Source of the DNA: PALSA-1003 sp963791945
Lineage (GTDB): Bacteria; Pseudomonadota; Gammaproteobacteria; Burkholderiales; Casimicrobiaceae
Length of the DNA stretch: 64,000 nt
Assembly (NCBI GenBank): GCA_963791945.1
Contig: CAWBUD010000002.1
Span: forward strand, 2,046,001-2,110,000
Direction: 5' to 3'
The notes under the pieces are model-generated. The model was given only the letters and a program-made list of their open reading frames with translations, searched no databases and was not told the origin of the DNA. The position numbers and the translations under genes were made by a program. Numbering within the stretch: the stretch's first letter is position 1; the number at the start of each line of letters is the position of its first letter. Shown here one piece after another: positions 49,901 to 59,241 of this stretch.

Positions 49901-52465
49901 AGCGATGGGCAGCCACAGCGGTATGAATTCCGCCACGGTCCTGCCGGCAAGCCCGGTGATCGCGGTGGGGCGTGCGTACAGAAGCTGGTAGCGGCTTTCG
50001 CTCGGCTGGTCCGCGGCGTGATCGGCGATGTGGACGAAGGCCGGCTCGCTATACGCCCGTGAGAGCGCCGCGGCGTCGAGAAGGCCGTTCTCCTCGTGCA
50101 GTCCGACGGCGACGTGATGGTAGCCGAGCTGGAGCGCATGCCGGAGCACGTGGTAGAGCATCGCGTCGGGCGTCTTGCCGGCGCTGAACCCGTTCTGCAG
50201 GCGCAGGTCATCGAACGCGGTCTTCGCGCGGTTGCGGCACCACTCGATGTAATTCTTGCCGTCGTCGGTGCAGACGGTCAGCGTCTGCGTTTCCGACAGC
50301 GGCGGCGTGTCGACGACCGGCCGCGTCATCGGCCCGTGCACGTAGGCGAAGAACTTCGAGACGATCTCCGGCTGGGGACCCTGATAGCCGAGCGAATCGA
50401 GGAGCTGCATGCCGGCACGCATCTGGTCGGCGAGCTGCGCCGCGAGACGCGCACGGAGCCACGGGAAGAATTGAGCGTGGTTCCAGAGCCGATCCGCGCT
50501 GTCGACGACGTTCAGGTGGAACTCCACCGATGACGGATGGAGGCCGATGATGTCGAGGAGCTCCTGCTGCGGATTCGCCGCTGCGCGGCCCACGCGCGGC
50601 ACGTCGGCTGCGAGCGCGTCCCAGTGCGCCTGCGCGACCTTGTCGAGGAGGTCGCGCAGGTGAAGCAGGAGCGCATCGCGCCATTGCATGCGGCTCAGGG
50701 CCGTGGTCGCGAGGACGCCGTAGGGCTGCTTGCCGATGCGAACAGCGGGGATGCCGCCGCGGCCCGTCACGCGGTCGATGAAGTGCCGTCGCGTGCGTTC
50801 GATCGTGTCGGCGCCGAAGACGGGACTCATCTGCGTGTCCATCCAGTACCCGAGCGTTGCCGGCCACAGCGCAGCGTTCATCGCGCGCGACTCCGCCTGG
50901 TCGGTGCCGTCTGCATTCGCGACGTCCTGCAGGACGGCGGCGTCGATACCCAGCGCCTCGGCGAGGACGAGGCCGTCGCGCTTGTCGTACGCCGCGGTCG
51001 CCGTCGCGTCGAACTGGCTCTGGCCGGTCTGCGCAAGCCGCGCCAGGTGAAAGAGATCGTCGGCCTCCTGGATGCGTGTCCAGCCGGAGGATCCCTGCTC
51101 GCTGTTGTTGGTGGGGGTGCCCTGCGGCACCAGCGCGAGGCCGCTCTGGCTTTGCGCGTGATGGCCGAGCAAGGCTTCGAGCTCGGCGCGGCCTTCGTCA
51201 TGGTCGGAGGTCAGGCGAAGGCCGATCACGTACAGGCGGTCGAAGCCTTGCGCCGACTGCCTCGGCGTCAGCGGGACGCGGAACGCCATGCCCGCTGCGA
51301 CCGCCGTGTCGAAATCCGTCATCCACAAAAGCTGCGCGGGCACGGACAAGTCGCCGCTCGCGTTGTCGAACTGCTCTGACTGCGGCGCCAGCGGATCGGG
51401 GCCCACGGCCAGCGGTTGCGCGATCACGTTGCCGAGCAGCTCGACGTGCTCGGTGCCGCTGTCGGCGACGAGCAGGAAGCGATCCGGAAGCAGCGCCGCC
51501 ACAGGCGGGCGCGTCCACGCCTGATGCTTCGCCGCTGCGGTGGCGGCGGGCGGCAGGACGACGAAGGTGACAGAGACCGCCGCGGTCGCTCGATCCACGC
51601 CCGCCTGCGGACGGTCGCCGATGTTGAACGGCACGAGCAGCCGCCGAACCTCGTCAGCGCGCGCCGCGCCGACGAGCCCGGACAGCGCGTTGAACGCCGC
51701 AGTGACCGCGGTGTTATTGCGGCCGGCGCGCCACGCCGCGATCCAGTAGTCGGTCACGGGGCCGTGCTCGGCCGCGACGAGCGGCGCATCGAGCGCGATC
51801 GCAAGGATGACCTCGTTGCCGTTGCTGCGCAGGGGCACCGCGTCGGAGCCGGGCAGAGGAGCGTATTGCTTCGTGAGATACAGCGCCCGTCCGGCGCCGT
51901 GAGCGGCGCACAGCTCGCGCCACGCCGCCCGCTGCAACCCTTCGTCTCCGCCCGCGGCCCACACACTGCACCAATAGCGGCGCGCGTTCTTCACTTCGCC
52001 GTCGGAAAGGTCCGGCTCGAAGCTGTCGACGAGGCAATCGTCGGGATACACCCGCACCAGGAGCTCTCTCGCCTCCACGCCGTCTCGCGTCACGGTCACG
52101 AAACGCGCCTCGAGGCGCATGGGAAAGAGAAGGATCGGGTACTGCGCGTCGAGGCCGCCGATCGCCTTGCGCGGATCGGTGAGCGGCTCGAGCTGTCCGT
52201 AGAGTCCGGCGAGTCCGTCGCGTGCCGATGCTCGCTCGCGGCCGAGCGCGTCGATCCGCTTGCCGCTTGCCGCTACCGCTCGTGCCAGCGCGTCGCGCGC
52301 CTCGACGTGCTGCGGGTTCTCACCGTCGAAGCGCCGCGCCAGATCGCCGGCCTGCGCTTGCAGCGCGCGCAGCCGCGCCTTCTCGCCGGCGAGCGCGCGC
52401 GCCGCGCTTTCGACGCTGGCGCGTCCTGCCTTGACCTCCCCGCGAAGCTGGTTCAAGTCGGGCAT
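46928..52465 (-). CDS. Uncharacterised 1845-aa protein with N-terminal coiled coil
   Basis: No family recognised. Residues about 5-90 are alternating charged/alanine heptads (SAARALAGEKARLRAL, then DALGRERASARDGLAGL) that predict a coiled coil. The next segment, YPILLFPMRLEARFV, starts a very long globular region with many tryptophans and RxGKQPYGVL-type turns, without repeats large enough to see. The last 200 residues contain FRMIPRFTL and a helical WMYGVARVRPKMHDLETTIELAEAF stretch. No signal peptide or membrane helix. It lies 10 bp after the 1116-codon gene. The size and lack of enzyme motifs suggest a scaffold or structural component; that is inference. Confidence 0.85.
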   Translation of the reverse strand: MPDLNQLRGEVKAGRASVESAARALAGEKARLRALQAQAGDLARRFDGENPQHVEARDALARAVAASGKRIDALGRERASARDGLAGLYGQLEPLTDPRKAIGGLDAQYPILLFPMRLEARFVTVTRDGVEARELLVRVYPDDCLVDSFEPDLSDGEVKNARRYWCSVWAAGGDEGLQRAAWRELCAAHGAGRALYLTKQYAPLPGSDAVPLRSNGNEVILAIALDAPLVAAEHGPVTDYWIAAWRAGRNNTAVTAAFNALSGLVGAARADEVRRLLVPFNIGDRPQAGVDRATAAVSVTFVVLPPAATAAAKHQAWTRPPVAALLPDRFLLVADSGTEHVELLGNVIAQPLAVGPDPLAPQSEQFDNASGDLSVPAQLLWMTDFDTAVAAGMAFRVPLTPRQSAQGFDRLYVIGLRLTSDHDEGRAELEALLGHHAQSQSGLALVPQGTPTNNSEQGSSGWTRIQEADDLFHLARLAQTGQSQFDATATAAYDKRDGLVLAEALGIDAAVLQDVANADGTDQAESRAMNAALWPATLGYWMDTQMSPVFGADTIERTRRHFIDRVTGRGGIPAVRIGKQPYGVLATTALSRMQWRDALLLHLRDLLDKVAQAHWDALAADVPRVGRAAANPQQELLDIIGLHPSSVEFHLNVVDSADRLWNHAQFFPWLRARLAAQLADQMRAGMQLLDSLGYQGPQPEIVSKFFAYVHGPMTRPVVDTPPLSETQTLTVCTDDGKNYIEWCRNRAKTAFDDLRLQNGFSAGKTPDAMLYHVLRHALQLGYHHVAVGLHEENGLLDAAALSRAYSEPAFVHIADHAADQPSESRYQLLYARPTAITGLAGRTVAEFIPLWLPIAGANSVLADQIEALGVLEHADTASLERAFAEHIDLCSYRFDAWVLSLANERLHRMRHPGGDDEPRRQGVYLGAFGWIEGLQPDAAVLAAPQLGDEAKKLFERPGDAALVRDPANGGHVLAPSLNHAVTAAVLRSGYLRNATPSAPSLLAVDLSSSRVRIALDFIEGIRNGQSLGALLGYQLERRLHDRHAEAEMDRFIYQIRKAFPLAAKRIADSVDADAGSAAIQSVEARNVCDGMLLLEHVRTSAVKTYPWGKDLEGANPTEQAIIDQEVSALFEIQDAVADVAVAESIHQVTTGNTERGAAAMDAYSKGGFPPEPDVVTTPRTGLSLTHRVGLHLPVDAVAAAGATPRAQSEPALDRWAAGILPAPADIVVRVTATNAPPGSAAVDLTVTMQALGLGPIDLLYVVDPGSDAAMGELDDRILHHVVAGNGLSPDASVMIRYTARVPGKKTVFEVTPLIANLRSILLNSRPLKPSDAALQNEAVQGGDDATTVPMAQVTAAQTNLTNVRNGAATLLAAGGLDSLAQEATPIATIVAGVDAAFDAFAALQLQAGLCGITLAGMGPVLRARGDWFALARRNAKKVLARWQDKLDACDAQRTIGADPANSDLMRIDALVKAEREISTAYTDPIPATPGPLAAIVDTKRLAFTTAMGAVDAVRVSGATTLGALWTAWSATFAGRPAIDLTQDDTSEEEKGLRLLAGDMQRLVASLRDEAGKRLTKAGKLVTDSAAAGGNARAELLMEADKALLGDGFRMIPRFTLAVDQRDEWQNAFDGRAAQMAHLAADHDFPVDDWMYGVARVRPKMHDLETTIELAEAFGTAEPVLEPAQFPYDAAEPWLAMELPAAYDLTKATDHLLYTASYPGGAFDKNAASFGGLLVDEWTEVIPSTRETAALAFNYDRPSHEPPQAMLLVTPATLAPSWNWGDLALAIPETFELAKKRAVEPRDVAATPLARLLPATLMAFTTHAISISSELRPATVAVAAAMVQHG

Positions 52466-52475
52466 CGTGTCGCTT

Positions 52476-55400
52476 TCAGGGCTGCGGCAGCATTTCCGCG
52501 CCGTGCACCGCGACGAGGACCGGCAGCTGGTAGAGCACGTAGGCGACGTCGCCCGCGTTGGTGTTCTCGTCCCAGCGCAGCTGCTTGTCCTCGAGATGCT
52601 GCGCCATCTCCTCCGGCCCTTCGGAGGCCGGCGGCGGCACTGTCAGCTGGTAGGCGTTCATGCCGGGACGTATGCGCAGCAGGCTCTTCTCGGTGCTCAC
52701 GTCGTCCCACGACAGATCGCTCCAGCTGTTGATCGGCGCGCCGTCGCGCGAGATGTCGAGCCCGAAGCGCGGCTCGCCGGGACGCTCCTTGATGACGAAG
52801 AACCAGCCGGGATCGTCGGTGGCGGGATCGCCCCGCACCTCGCGCACGGTGAGATCGAAGCCCAGGAAGGTGATGTCGGGATCCACCTTCGCTTCATACA
52901 GCGGGGCCTTCACCTTGTCGGGCGGCGGATTCGATTCCTCCGCTGCGCTCAGCGGCTCGGGGATGCGGATCAGAGACTGGTCGATGGTCCCGTCCGGCTT
53001 CGTCTGCCATGCCGCCTTGTGCGCATAGATCACCGCCGTGGGATAGCGCTTCAGGAGCTCGCCGCGAATCGACAGCACGACCTCGTCGCGGGGCGGGCTG
53101 CCCGGCGGCTGGCGATTGTCGTGATCGCCGAGCGCCGACGTGCGCGACCAGAGATGCAGCTTGGGAATGTCGTAGAGCTTCTCGCGGAGCTGGTCGGGCG
53201 TGAGTCCCTCGGTGTTCTGATAGCCGGTCACGTCCCAGAACTGGCGGAAGTAGCTTCCGCGCTGATCGGTGGGGTACTCGCGCCACAAAAGCTCGCGCGC
53301 GAACTCGTGGTTCAGCCCCAGCATGTAGCTTTCGATGAACTTCTGGTTGGTCTCGAGCAGGCTCAGGCTGTCGTGCGGAATGAGGCCGACGTTCGGCAGA
53401 AACAGCTCGTTGCCGAGATCGGCGAGCGGCCGGTACATCGGCAGGTCGATGCGCGGATACGCCATCGCCTCGACGAAGGTCTCCGTCATGCCGTCGCGGA
53501 TCCGCGGCGGGATCAAGACGACGCGATGGAAGCGCAGCGGGATCGAGCGCGCCGGGTCGATCGTCTTCACGAGGCCGTCGACGATCGCCGTCATCGCGAG
53601 CGGCAGGCGTCGCAGCGGCGGCTCCGCCGCGGTGAAGTCGACGTGAAGCTGGTAAGTGACGCGAAGCGCCTGCTTGAAGCGCGCGCCTTCGCCGGAATCG
53701 CCCGCGCTCGTCGGTGCCACCGCCGAGGTGACGCCTACCGCGTCGAGATGGAACGCGGGCACCGTGGGCAGCCTTTCGACGGCGGCCGGGTCTTCCTTCG
53801 CGGGCTCGAGGCTCTCGACGTCCGCGATCGCCGATGCCGTCGTGCGCAGCCATTGAAACGCGCCGATCGCAATGGCGGCGACCACGATCGCGACGGCGAG
53901 GCCGAGACCGAGAAGGAAGAGAACGAGTGCGACGATGAGGCCGGCAACCAGCAGCCACAGCGGCAGCGCAGAGTCCCCGCCGAGAAGATTGGCGAGCCAC
54001 GCGGGAACCTTGGGCATGAGCGCCGCCACCACCTCGTCCACCTTCGGCGCGCCCGGGGGCATCGCCGGCGGCTGGGCGACCGTCAGCGTACCCGCGTTGA
54101 GCCCTTCGATGAGCCGGTCGGCGATCGGCGCGGCGCGCTCCGCTTGCGGAATGGCGCGGATGAGGCGGCCGCCGGGACGCAGCGCGCGACGCATCGCGGC
54201 GCCAGTGATGGCGAGCGGCACGCGGCTGTCCGCGACCTGTTTGCGCACCGTCAATCCGCCGACGACCACCCGGTTCGAGACGGGGCTCGCGAGTGCGAGG
54301 AAGCGTCCGGGCGCGCTCGCCGCGAGAGGCGTCACGTGCCGCGCGTACCACGACAGCGAAGCGGCGCGAGCCCACTGCGCGAGGCGCATCTTCCGATTCG
54401 CCTCCAGCACGTCGCCGATCTGCTCCCACGCGGCGTTCATGTACTCTTCCTGCCCGGTCTGCACGACCGATGTCCCGAATCCGGCGGCAGTGCGATGGCG
54501 CGGATCGAGGTTGAGCTCGTTCACCCAGTTGTCCGCATTGGGCACAGGGGTGCCGTCGGCGTTGGTCAGCACGCGCTTGACCATCGCATGCCACGTTCCG
54601 TACAGCGGGGCCGTGATGAGCGGGTCTGCGTCGGTCGTGCCGTCGGGCAGCGCGCCGATCTCGCTCGGGACCGTCGGACCCTCGTGCGCCTGCGTCGCGC
54701 TCATCGTCGCGTAATCGTCGGCGAGGTCGATGAACGCCGCCAGCTCGCGCTGGAACGGGTGCGGGCGTGGCGCGTCCCAGTGCTCGAAACGGGCGGCGTC
54801 GTCGAGCTCTTCCTGCGAAAGCGCGAGGTCGGGGACCTTGAGCGCGCCGCCCAGCCGCAACACCCCGTTGTCGTCGGGACCGGCGATGCCCGTGAGGTTG
54901 GGCATCGGCTTCTGCACGTCGATGTCGCGGCGTCCGACGCGCGCGTCCATGACCCGCGGCTTCAACAGGCGAACGAGGTACTCGAAATCACCCTCGATGC
55001 CCGTCCGGAAATACCAGCGGTAGTAGTACGGCAGGCTGTTGCCGGCGAGATTCGCCCGCTGCGGATGCGCCTCCCACGCGCCGCGCATCGTATCGTCCAC
55101 CTTGGTGACATCGAGGCCCATGCCGGCGACTCGCCCCGTCTCGAACGTCGGCACGAGGAAGGCGTGGTATGCCGTGTTCGGCACCAGCTTGCGCGCGCAC
55201 AGGATGCGCGAATACGCGAGGTCCGGGTTCTCGTTCAGCACGCCCGCGAGGCGGCCGGCGATCGCGGGGCCGTCGCCGCTTACGATCACGGTCTCGTCGG
55301 CACCGAGATTGCGATTGGCGTGGACGTGGGCCCACGCCCACAGCTCCTCCTTCACGGGAAGCACGGTGAGGTCCGCGACGTCGACGAACGGCGTCGGTGT

Positions 55401-55826
55401 GCTGCCCGGCTTGCCTTCGGTGAACTCGTCTTCGGCAAGCACCGCGAGCATGATCCACGGGCGATGCCGGTGCGTGGCGGTGTTCGCGTGCGCCGGCGTA
55501 TAACGCCAAGGGAAGTCCTCGTCGTAGAACTCGATGTACGCGAGGTCGTTCGGCTCGTAGTTGGTGATCCAGTGACGCGGCTCGGTCTTGATGACTGCGC
55601 GCTGCTCGATGGCCAGCACGTCGCCGGGCCCGTACAGGCGCACGACGCTGGTGGCGAGGTTGGCATCGGGGATCGCCCCGCTCACGCCCTCGGTCTTGAG
55701 GGTCAGCGTCATCGCCACCGACGCACGCAGCGACGCGTTGGGCGCGGACTCGTCCTCGACGATGCTGTTGCTCAAGCCCTGCCGGAGCCATGGCAGGAAC
55801 GTGTAGGTGGCGAGCTGATCGCTCAT
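52476..55826 (-). CDS. Uncharacterised 1116-aa protein with central membrane segment
   Basis: No family recognised. The N-terminus (TYTFLPWLRQGLSNSI) has no signal peptide. A strongly hydrophobic stretch at about residues 620-660 (ALPLWLLVAGLIVALVLF, a GLG turn, then AIVVAAIAIGAFQWL) predicts one long or two closely paired transmembrane helices, splitting the protein into two soluble halves of about 615 and 455 residues. The C-terminal half has FARELLWREYPTDQRGSYFR and RFGLDISRD segments that look conserved. It starts four bases after the DUF6603-like stop. It is the only member of the five with a membrane segment, so it may anchor the set at a membrane. Confidence 0.85.
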   Translation of the reverse strand: MSDQLATYTFLPWLRQGLSNSIVEDESAPNASLRASVAMTLTLKTEGVSGAIPDANLATSVVRLYGPGDVLAIEQRAVIKTEPRHWITNYEPNDLAYIEFYDEDFPWRYTPAHANTATHRHRPWIMLAVLAEDEFTEGKPGSTPTPFVDVADLTVLPVKEELWAWAHVHANRNLGADETVIVSGDGPAIAGRLAGVLNENPDLAYSRILCARKLVPNTAYHAFLVPTFETGRVAGMGLDVTKVDDTMRGAWEAHPQRANLAGNSLPYYYRWYFRTGIEGDFEYLVRLLKPRVMDARVGRRDIDVQKPMPNLTGIAGPDDNGVLRLGGALKVPDLALSQEELDDAARFEHWDAPRPHPFQRELAAFIDLADDYATMSATQAHEGPTVPSEIGALPDGTTDADPLITAPLYGTWHAMVKRVLTNADGTPVPNADNWVNELNLDPRHRTAAGFGTSVVQTGQEEYMNAAWEQIGDVLEANRKMRLAQWARAASLSWYARHVTPLAASAPGRFLALASPVSNRVVVGGLTVRKQVADSRVPLAITGAAMRRALRPGGRLIRAIPQAERAAPIADRLIEGLNAGTLTVAQPPAMPPGAPKVDEVVAALMPKVPAWLANLLGGDSALPLWLLVAGLIVALVLFLLGLGLAVAIVVAAIAIGAFQWLRTTASAIADVESLEPAKEDPAAVERLPTVPAFHLDAVGVTSAVAPTSAGDSGEGARFKQALRVTYQLHVDFTAAEPPLRRLPLAMTAIVDGLVKTIDPARSIPLRFHRVVLIPPRIRDGMTETFVEAMAYPRIDLPMYRPLADLGNELFLPNVGLIPHDSLSLLETNQKFIESYMLGLNHEFARELLWREYPTDQRGSYFRQFWDVTGYQNTEGLTPDQLREKLYDIPKLHLWSRTSALGDHDNRQPPGSPPRDEVVLSIRGELLKRYPTAVIYAHKAAWQTKPDGTIDQSLIRIPEPLSAAEESNPPPDKVKAPLYEAKVDPDITFLGFDLTVREVRGDPATDDPGWFFVIKERPGEPRFGLDISRDGAPINSWSDLSWDDVSTEKSLLRIRPGMNAYQLTVPPPASEGPEEMAQHLEDKQLRWDENTNAGDVAYVLYQLPVLVAVHGAEMLPQP

Positions 55827-55830
55827 CGGG

Positions 55831-58800
55831 CTAGGCCGCCTCGGCGAGCGGAATCACGTGCAGCCCGCGCGCGGTCGCTGGATCGGTGGCCGACAGGCCG
55901 GCGAGGTGGTCGTGCGCCTCCGCCGCGCTTCCGAACGTCTGCGCCGCGTAGGACGTGTTCGTGTCGGCGTTGGCGACGACATAAATCTCGCCGGCCAGCT
56001 TGACCTTGTCGTCGCCGAACGGATCGAGCCTCGTACGGTGCGCAGCGCTGAGCTTGCTCTTCGTGACCGCGCTGCCGGCGAGCTGCAGCTCGAACAGGCC
56101 GGCGGAGAACTTCGACTTCCTCTGGTGGCGCCTGTATTCGCCGTCGATCAGGATCACTTCATAGCGCAGCACGCGCCGTGCCATGTGGCTCGTCGTGAGA
56201 TCAGCGCCGCTCGCGCCGAGCTCGAGGCCGCCGTTGCCCGGCTCGAACGACGGCCGCGACAGCTTGGTCGCGTCGTCCATTTCGAGGAACTGCGCCATGG
56301 CGAACTTCTCGCGCGCGTCGGCCTTCCTGACGAGGCCGCCGGCCGTGACGACGAGCTCGAAGCGCTTTCCGTCGCTCGGCTTCTGTGTGCCGAGCTTGTC
56401 GACGGTCAGCGCGAGCGGCACCAGCCGCTGGCTGACGCGCACCGAGCCGAGCGGGTGCATCACGAGCTCGCCGGCCGCCTCGTTCACCGCGCGGAGCGAG
56501 ACGAGGAGCCGGTTGCCGGCGGGCAGGGCAGCCGTCCAGCTCTCGCGCTTGTCGAGCTCCGCCAGCAGGAGCGGCACGACCTGGATCGGCGGCAGCGTCG
56601 TCTCGGCGCTGTCGCCCCACGTCACGTCGAAGTCGGCGCTGATCTCGAAGAAGAGCAGCGAGACGTGCCCGGTGCCGCGCGCGTGCCACGGCGTGGGCCC
56701 TTCGAGGGTCAAGTCGACCCGCACGCTCATCACGTCGAGCCCGAACGCGTCGAGCTTGAGCGAGATGTTGACTTCGATGATGAAATAGAACGGCGAGAAA
56801 CGGAACAACGCGTCGAAGCCGAAGCTGCCCTCGATACCGAAGTCGTCGAAGCCGAAGCGCAGCTCCGCCTTCGCGCCGAGCTGCACCGTGTTGCTCGTGA
56901 CCGCGAAATAGGTCTCGATGCGCACCATCGCGGTCGCCTGGTTGAGGATGCAGATCGACAGCCGTTGCGGGCTCGGGAACGGCAGCGGCGGCGGCGTGAA
57001 CCTCGGATGGAAGCCGCCCACGGTGAACACGAAGGCTGCGTCGTCGCCCCAGCCCAGCAGAAGGCCCATGCCGCCGTCGAGCGTCATGAACAGGATGCGG
57101 CTCTCGAACAGGCTCGCGAAGAAGAAGAGCCGCTTCTTGTCGAATTCGATCGCGCCGGCGAACGCGACCTGCAGGATGATGAGCGCCTCGTCGGCGGTCG
57201 GCAGCGCGAGCCGCAGGACGCCGATGATCGCGATGTTGCCGGGAATCTCGATGACGACGCCGAGCGAGACGCTGACGAGCGTCGGCGTTCCCCAGCCGAG
57301 CTTGGCCATCGGGCCGATCAGGAACTTGCCCTTGTAGGGCGGGAAGATGGCCTGCAGGTCGCTGATGATGCGGGGCGCGTTGGCGATGATGTCCCCCTGC
57401 GGGAACATGATCGAGTTGATGGTGCCGGTCTTCACCCCCAGCATGAGGGGCTCGAGCATCATCGTGCGGTTGAGGCCCAGGAGCCCGCCCAGACCGATCA
57501 GCGCGAAGCCGAATCCGAGCTGGATCCCCGGGCTGAACTCGACCGTGATGATCACGAGCAGGCTGAAGCCGTCGGTGCCGTCCGGCATCCGCGTCGTGAT
57601 CAGCGTGATCGCGGTGATGGACACCATGTCGAGCACGTTGAGCTGCATCACGCCGGCGTACTCGCGCTTGTCGTTGTTGAAGAACAGATAGCCGCCGCCG
57701 CGCACCGCGCCCGCGTCGAGCGAGAGTCCCACGCCTTCGGGCGGCTTGAAGCCGAGCGCGAAGTCGACCGGGCCGGCGTTTCCGTCGTTCTTCGCGGGCA
57801 GCCTGAATGCGCCGGTCGCCCCCATGCGCTCGACCACCGCGACGAGCGGGCCGAGGCTGAATTTCAGCCCGGCCGAGAGCTCGAGAGTGACGGGATCGGG
57901 CTCGAAGAGCTTGGCAACGAAGCAGATGCTCGTGATCTCGAGCGGCCCGAGCGCGATGTGCGTCGGCATCAGCACCTCGATCCGGCCGCTGCCCGTGACT
58001 GCAAAGCCGCTCCTGCTCAGTTTGCCGGTGAGGCTGAACTCGGCCTCGAGCGCGCTGGCGGGAATCGCGTTCTTGAGAAAACCGTCGCCTCCCGAAAGCG
58101 AGAGGATGAGCTTCATCTTGTCGAGCGCGATCGTGGCGGCCGGCTCGACGGCTGCGCTGCCGGTGCCGGTATCGAGCGTCGCCTTCGTCTCGAGCCCGCC
58201 CGTGATCTTCGCGGCCTCGAGCCGCGTGCCGCCGGGAAGGCCGATGATCTGCAGCGCCTGTCCCGGCCGCTCGGCGACGAGGAGCGCACTCGTCGTGACG
58301 TCCACCGTGCCCGTCGGCGGCTGCACCTGGAAGGCGTCGGTCTGCACGAGCCCGCGCAATCCCGCAGCGTAGCTTCCTTCGAACTTGACATTGAGCGACC
58401 ACGGTCCAGCGAGCGGGAACGTCTGGTCGACCGCGTAGCTCGCGGGCAGGCGCAGCTCGAAGCCGAGGCCGGGCGGCGACACGCTGGTGTTGGCCTGCAC
58501 CGCGATGATGAGCGCCTCGAGGATCGGCGGCTGGCCGCCGCCCGGATCGATCAGGAGCGTCGGAAGCTCGTACGACTCGAGGAACGCCTTGCCTTTCTGG
58601 AGCAGGTCATTGCCGTCGAACGCGGGATCTCCGAAGCCGTAGAGATCCCGCGCGTACTCCTTCGGATCCGCGAACACCTGCACGACACGGTTGAGCGCGA
58701 GTCCGCGCCGTATATGCGGGGGTGCGGTGGGATCGCCGGGAACGCCCGGCTTCACCGTGCGCGTGAAGAGCCCGAGGAGGTCGAGAATCGCCGCCATCTG

Positions 58801-59241
58801 CGGCAGCTGCCGCTCCAGCGAGCGGATCGCCATGAGCTCCGTCAGCCGCGCGAAGAGATCCGCTACGCTGTCGGAAAAATGCGTCTTCTGCGCGGCGGAG
58901 AACGAAACATCGGCGTTGGCCGCCTGCTTGATGGTCTCCGCGAGTTGCGCCGACGTCGCGGCGAGCTCGGCGATGCGGACGCCGAGTGCCGCGCCTTTGG
59001 CGATGATGTCGACCGCGCTGCCGCCGCTCGACGCGGTGGCGAGCGCCTGGGCGGCGGCGGGAAGCGCGCCCGCCGCGGAGGACACGTGGGCGAACCCGCT
59101 CTCGACCTGTCCGGCCCACGCCGCGGGGATGCCGATGCCGATGTCCTGCAGGAGCGACGGAGTGAGCTCGTCGGCGAGAGGCTCGAGCGCCTTCGACAAC
59201 TGCCCGAGCAGAAGCTCGATCGTTCCGGCCTGGTCAGGCAT
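55831..59241 (-). CDS. DUF6603-like beta-rich 1136-aa protein
   Basis: Resembles DUF6603 proteins of unknown role. After a helical, alanine-rich first 200 residues comes a long run of alternating hydrophobic beta strands. The most family-like part is about residues 560-760: GGGYLFFNNDKREYAGVMQL, FGFALIGLGGLLGLNRTM, MFPQGDIIANAPRII and FPPYKGKFLIGPMAKLGWG. Later strands (FSPFYFIIEVNISLKLDAFG) continue the pattern, which recalls lipid-groove or barrel-like assemblies, though that is only an analogy. No signal peptide. The start overlaps the subtilase stop by eight bases. Domain name given from memory, not from a search. Confidence 0.8.
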   Translation of the reverse strand: MPDQAGTIELLLGQLSKALEPLADELTPSLLQDIGIGIPAAWAGQVESGFAHVSSAAGALPAAAQALATASSGGSAVDIIAKGAALGVRIAELAATSAQLAETIKQAANADVSFSAAQKTHFSDSVADLFARLTELMAIRSLERQLPQMAAILDLLGLFTRTVKPGVPGDPTAPPHIRRGLALNRVVQVFADPKEYARDLYGFGDPAFDGNDLLQKGKAFLESYELPTLLIDPGGGQPPILEALIIAVQANTSVSPPGLGFELRLPASYAVDQTFPLAGPWSLNVKFEGSYAAGLRGLVQTDAFQVQPPTGTVDVTTSALLVAERPGQALQIIGLPGGTRLEAAKITGGLETKATLDTGTGSAAVEPAATIALDKMKLILSLSGGDGFLKNAIPASALEAEFSLTGKLSRSGFAVTGSGRIEVLMPTHIALGPLEITSICFVAKLFEPDPVTLELSAGLKFSLGPLVAVVERMGATGAFRLPAKNDGNAGPVDFALGFKPPEGVGLSLDAGAVRGGGYLFFNNDKREYAGVMQLNVLDMVSITAITLITTRMPDGTDGFSLLVIITVEFSPGIQLGFGFALIGLGGLLGLNRTMMLEPLMLGVKTGTINSIMFPQGDIIANAPRIISDLQAIFPPYKGKFLIGPMAKLGWGTPTLVSVSLGVVIEIPGNIAIIGVLRLALPTADEALIILQVAFAGAIEFDKKRLFFFASLFESRILFMTLDGGMGLLLGWGDDAAFVFTVGGFHPRFTPPPLPFPSPQRLSICILNQATAMVRIETYFAVTSNTVQLGAKAELRFGFDDFGIEGSFGFDALFRFSPFYFIIEVNISLKLDAFGLDVMSVRVDLTLEGPTPWHARGTGHVSLLFFEISADFDVTWGDSAETTLPPIQVVPLLLAELDKRESWTAALPAGNRLLVSLRAVNEAAGELVMHPLGSVRVSQRLVPLALTVDKLGTQKPSDGKRFELVVTAGGLVRKADAREKFAMAQFLEMDDATKLSRPSFEPGNGGLELGASGADLTTSHMARRVLRYEVILIDGEYRRHQRKSKFSAGLFELQLAGSAVTKSKLSAAHRTRLDPFGDDKVKLAGEIYVVANADTNTSYAAQTFGSAAEAHDHLAGLSATDPATARGLHVIPLAEAA

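Noticed and set aside
52260..56003. Plus-strand open frame of 1247 codons opposite the 1116- and 1845-codon genes
   Set aside because: It spans the boundary between two coupled minus-strand genes and has shadow composition; no motif could be seen.
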